6,897 bases of DNA from an uncultured Ruminococcus sp. (GTDB taxonomy: Bacteria > Bacillota > Clostridia > Oscillospirales > Acutalibacteraceae), in the NCBI GenBank assembly GCA_902766305.1, contig CACXDE010000017.1:1-6897 (forward strand). The letters run 5' to 3'. Made by a program: the position numbers and the translations under genes. The notes beneath the pieces were generated by a model that worked only from the letters and a program-made list of their open reading frames with translations, was not told where the DNA came from and searched no databases. Numbering within the stretch: position 1 is the stretch's first letter; every line of letters starts with the position of its first letter. This document shows, piece by piece, positions 6,727 to 6,897 of this stretch.

Positions 6727-6731
6727 CCTCC
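6727..6731 (-). promoter_or_regulatory. Ribosome binding site for the glycosyltransferase
   Basis: GGAGG on the minus strand (in CCGGAGGGTGG), 11 nt before ATG 6715 and 8 nt before an in-frame TTG at 6718. In-frame ATGs further upstream (for example 6742 and 6763) have no comparable site. Confidence 0.7.
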
Positions 6732-6788
6732 GGTTTTTTCATCTGTAATAAAGAAACATCCATTATTTCCCTACAAAAATCCATGCTA

Positions 6789-6818
6789 ATTATAGCACAT
6801 TCTATATATAAATTGCAA
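6789..6818 (-). promoter_or_regulatory. Sigma-A-type promoter of the minus-strand operon
   Basis: On the minus strand TTGCAA (6813-6818, 4/6 to consensus) is followed after 18 bp by a perfect TATAAT (6789-6794). The -10 is preceded by TGC, giving an extended -10 (TGnTATAAT). Transcription would start near 6782, leaving a leader of roughly 67 nt before the glycosyltransferase ATG. No riboswitch-like or attenuator structure is evident in that leader. With small gaps downstream and no clear internal terminator, this promoter could serve all five minus-strand genes. Confidence 0.72.
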
Positions 6819-6832
6819 TAGTTCAGGTAAAA

Positions 6833-6847
6833 CCAGCGTGACGCTGG
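6833..6847. repeat. Perfect inverted repeat upstream of the operon promoter
   Basis: CCAGCGT-G-ACGCTGG: two 7-bp arms (6833-6839, 6841-6847) around one base, 14 bp upstream of the -35 box. Read as RNA on the minus strand it can form a 6-bp hairpin with a TCA loop followed by TTTT, so it may be a short terminator of a gene beyond the right edge. As DNA it could be an operator. A further CCAG at 6854-6857 can pair with the right arm's CTGG (6844-6847), giving an alternative fold. Neither role can be decided from this window. Confidence 0.5.
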
Positions 6848-6897
6848 ACTCACACCAGTCTTGCACTGCTTTCTTCACAATTCGCAGCTTCTATGAA

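Noticed and set aside
6716..6853. N-terminal extension of the glycosyltransferase up to a GTG at 6853
   Set aside because: It would run through the promoter, has no ribosome site, and adds 46 residues before a conserved domain that normally begins at the N-terminus.
6850..6897. Minus-strand reading frame entering from the right edge and ending with TGA at 6852-6850, just before the palindrome
   Set aside because: Only 15 codons are visible, a length that is often open by chance; it would make sense if the palindrome were a terminator but is not enough to call a gene.
6840..6897. Possible riboswitch or structured RNA on the minus strand (GGTGTGAGTCC-like string near the right edge)
   Set aside because: It recalls fragments of cobalamin riboswitch or group II intron sequence, but the other conserved blocks are absent and the window ends too soon to judge.

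Overview
The window looks like a low- to mid-GC Gram-positive chromosome, most likely an anaerobic Clostridia/Ruminococcus-type (Oscillospiraceae) gut bacterium. This is inferred from strong GGAGG-type ribosome binding sites, tightly packed genes, short hairpin-plus-T-run terminators and protein families common in that group (PepV-like M20 dipeptidase, Ada-like Cys/His C-terminal domain). The genus is a judgement from protein style, not a database match.

Layout. Left edge, plus strand: the last 78 codons of a protein with a 12-residue charged repeat followed by a short Cys/His zinc-binding-type domain (1-239). After a 94-bp spacer with a possible promoter comes tatD (334-1116, plus), a metal-dependent nuclease of the true TatD type. 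A near-perfect bidirectional terminator (1118-1167) separates it from a convergent minus-strand block that fills the rest of the window.

The minus-strand block reads from right to left: a GtrB/DPM1-like GT2 glycosyltransferase (6715-5753), an M20 dipeptidase (5751-4384), a DUF4178 membrane protein with a Ser/Tyr/Arg-rich tail (4339-3251), a DUF350 four-helix membrane protein (3222-2779) and a membrane-fused polyamine aminopropyltransferase (2779-1169). A good sigma-A-type promoter (TTGCAA, 18 bp, TGCTATAAT) lies just upstream of the glycosyltransferase. Gaps are 1, 44, 28 and -1 nt, and no convincing internal terminator is visible, so all five genes could be one transcript ending at the shared terminator.

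How the genes may work together. The last three genes (DUF4178, DUF350, membrane aminopropyltransferase) form the most interesting unit. All three are membrane proteins and the last two overlap by one base. From general knowledge, DUF350 proteins and spermidine-synthase-like enzymes recur together in envelope-stress neighbourhoods related to E. coli yjf/PspA clusters. The inference is a membrane-bound system that makes or attaches a polyamine-type group at the cytoplasmic membrane; its substrate is unknown. The glycosyltransferase (lipid-linked sugar) and the dipeptidase (peptide turnover) share the transcript and fit an envelope theme loosely.

Start codons were moved inward from the longest reading frame for the glycosyltransferase, the dipeptidase and the DUF350 protein, because the longer versions lack ribosome binding sites or overlap the gene upstream.
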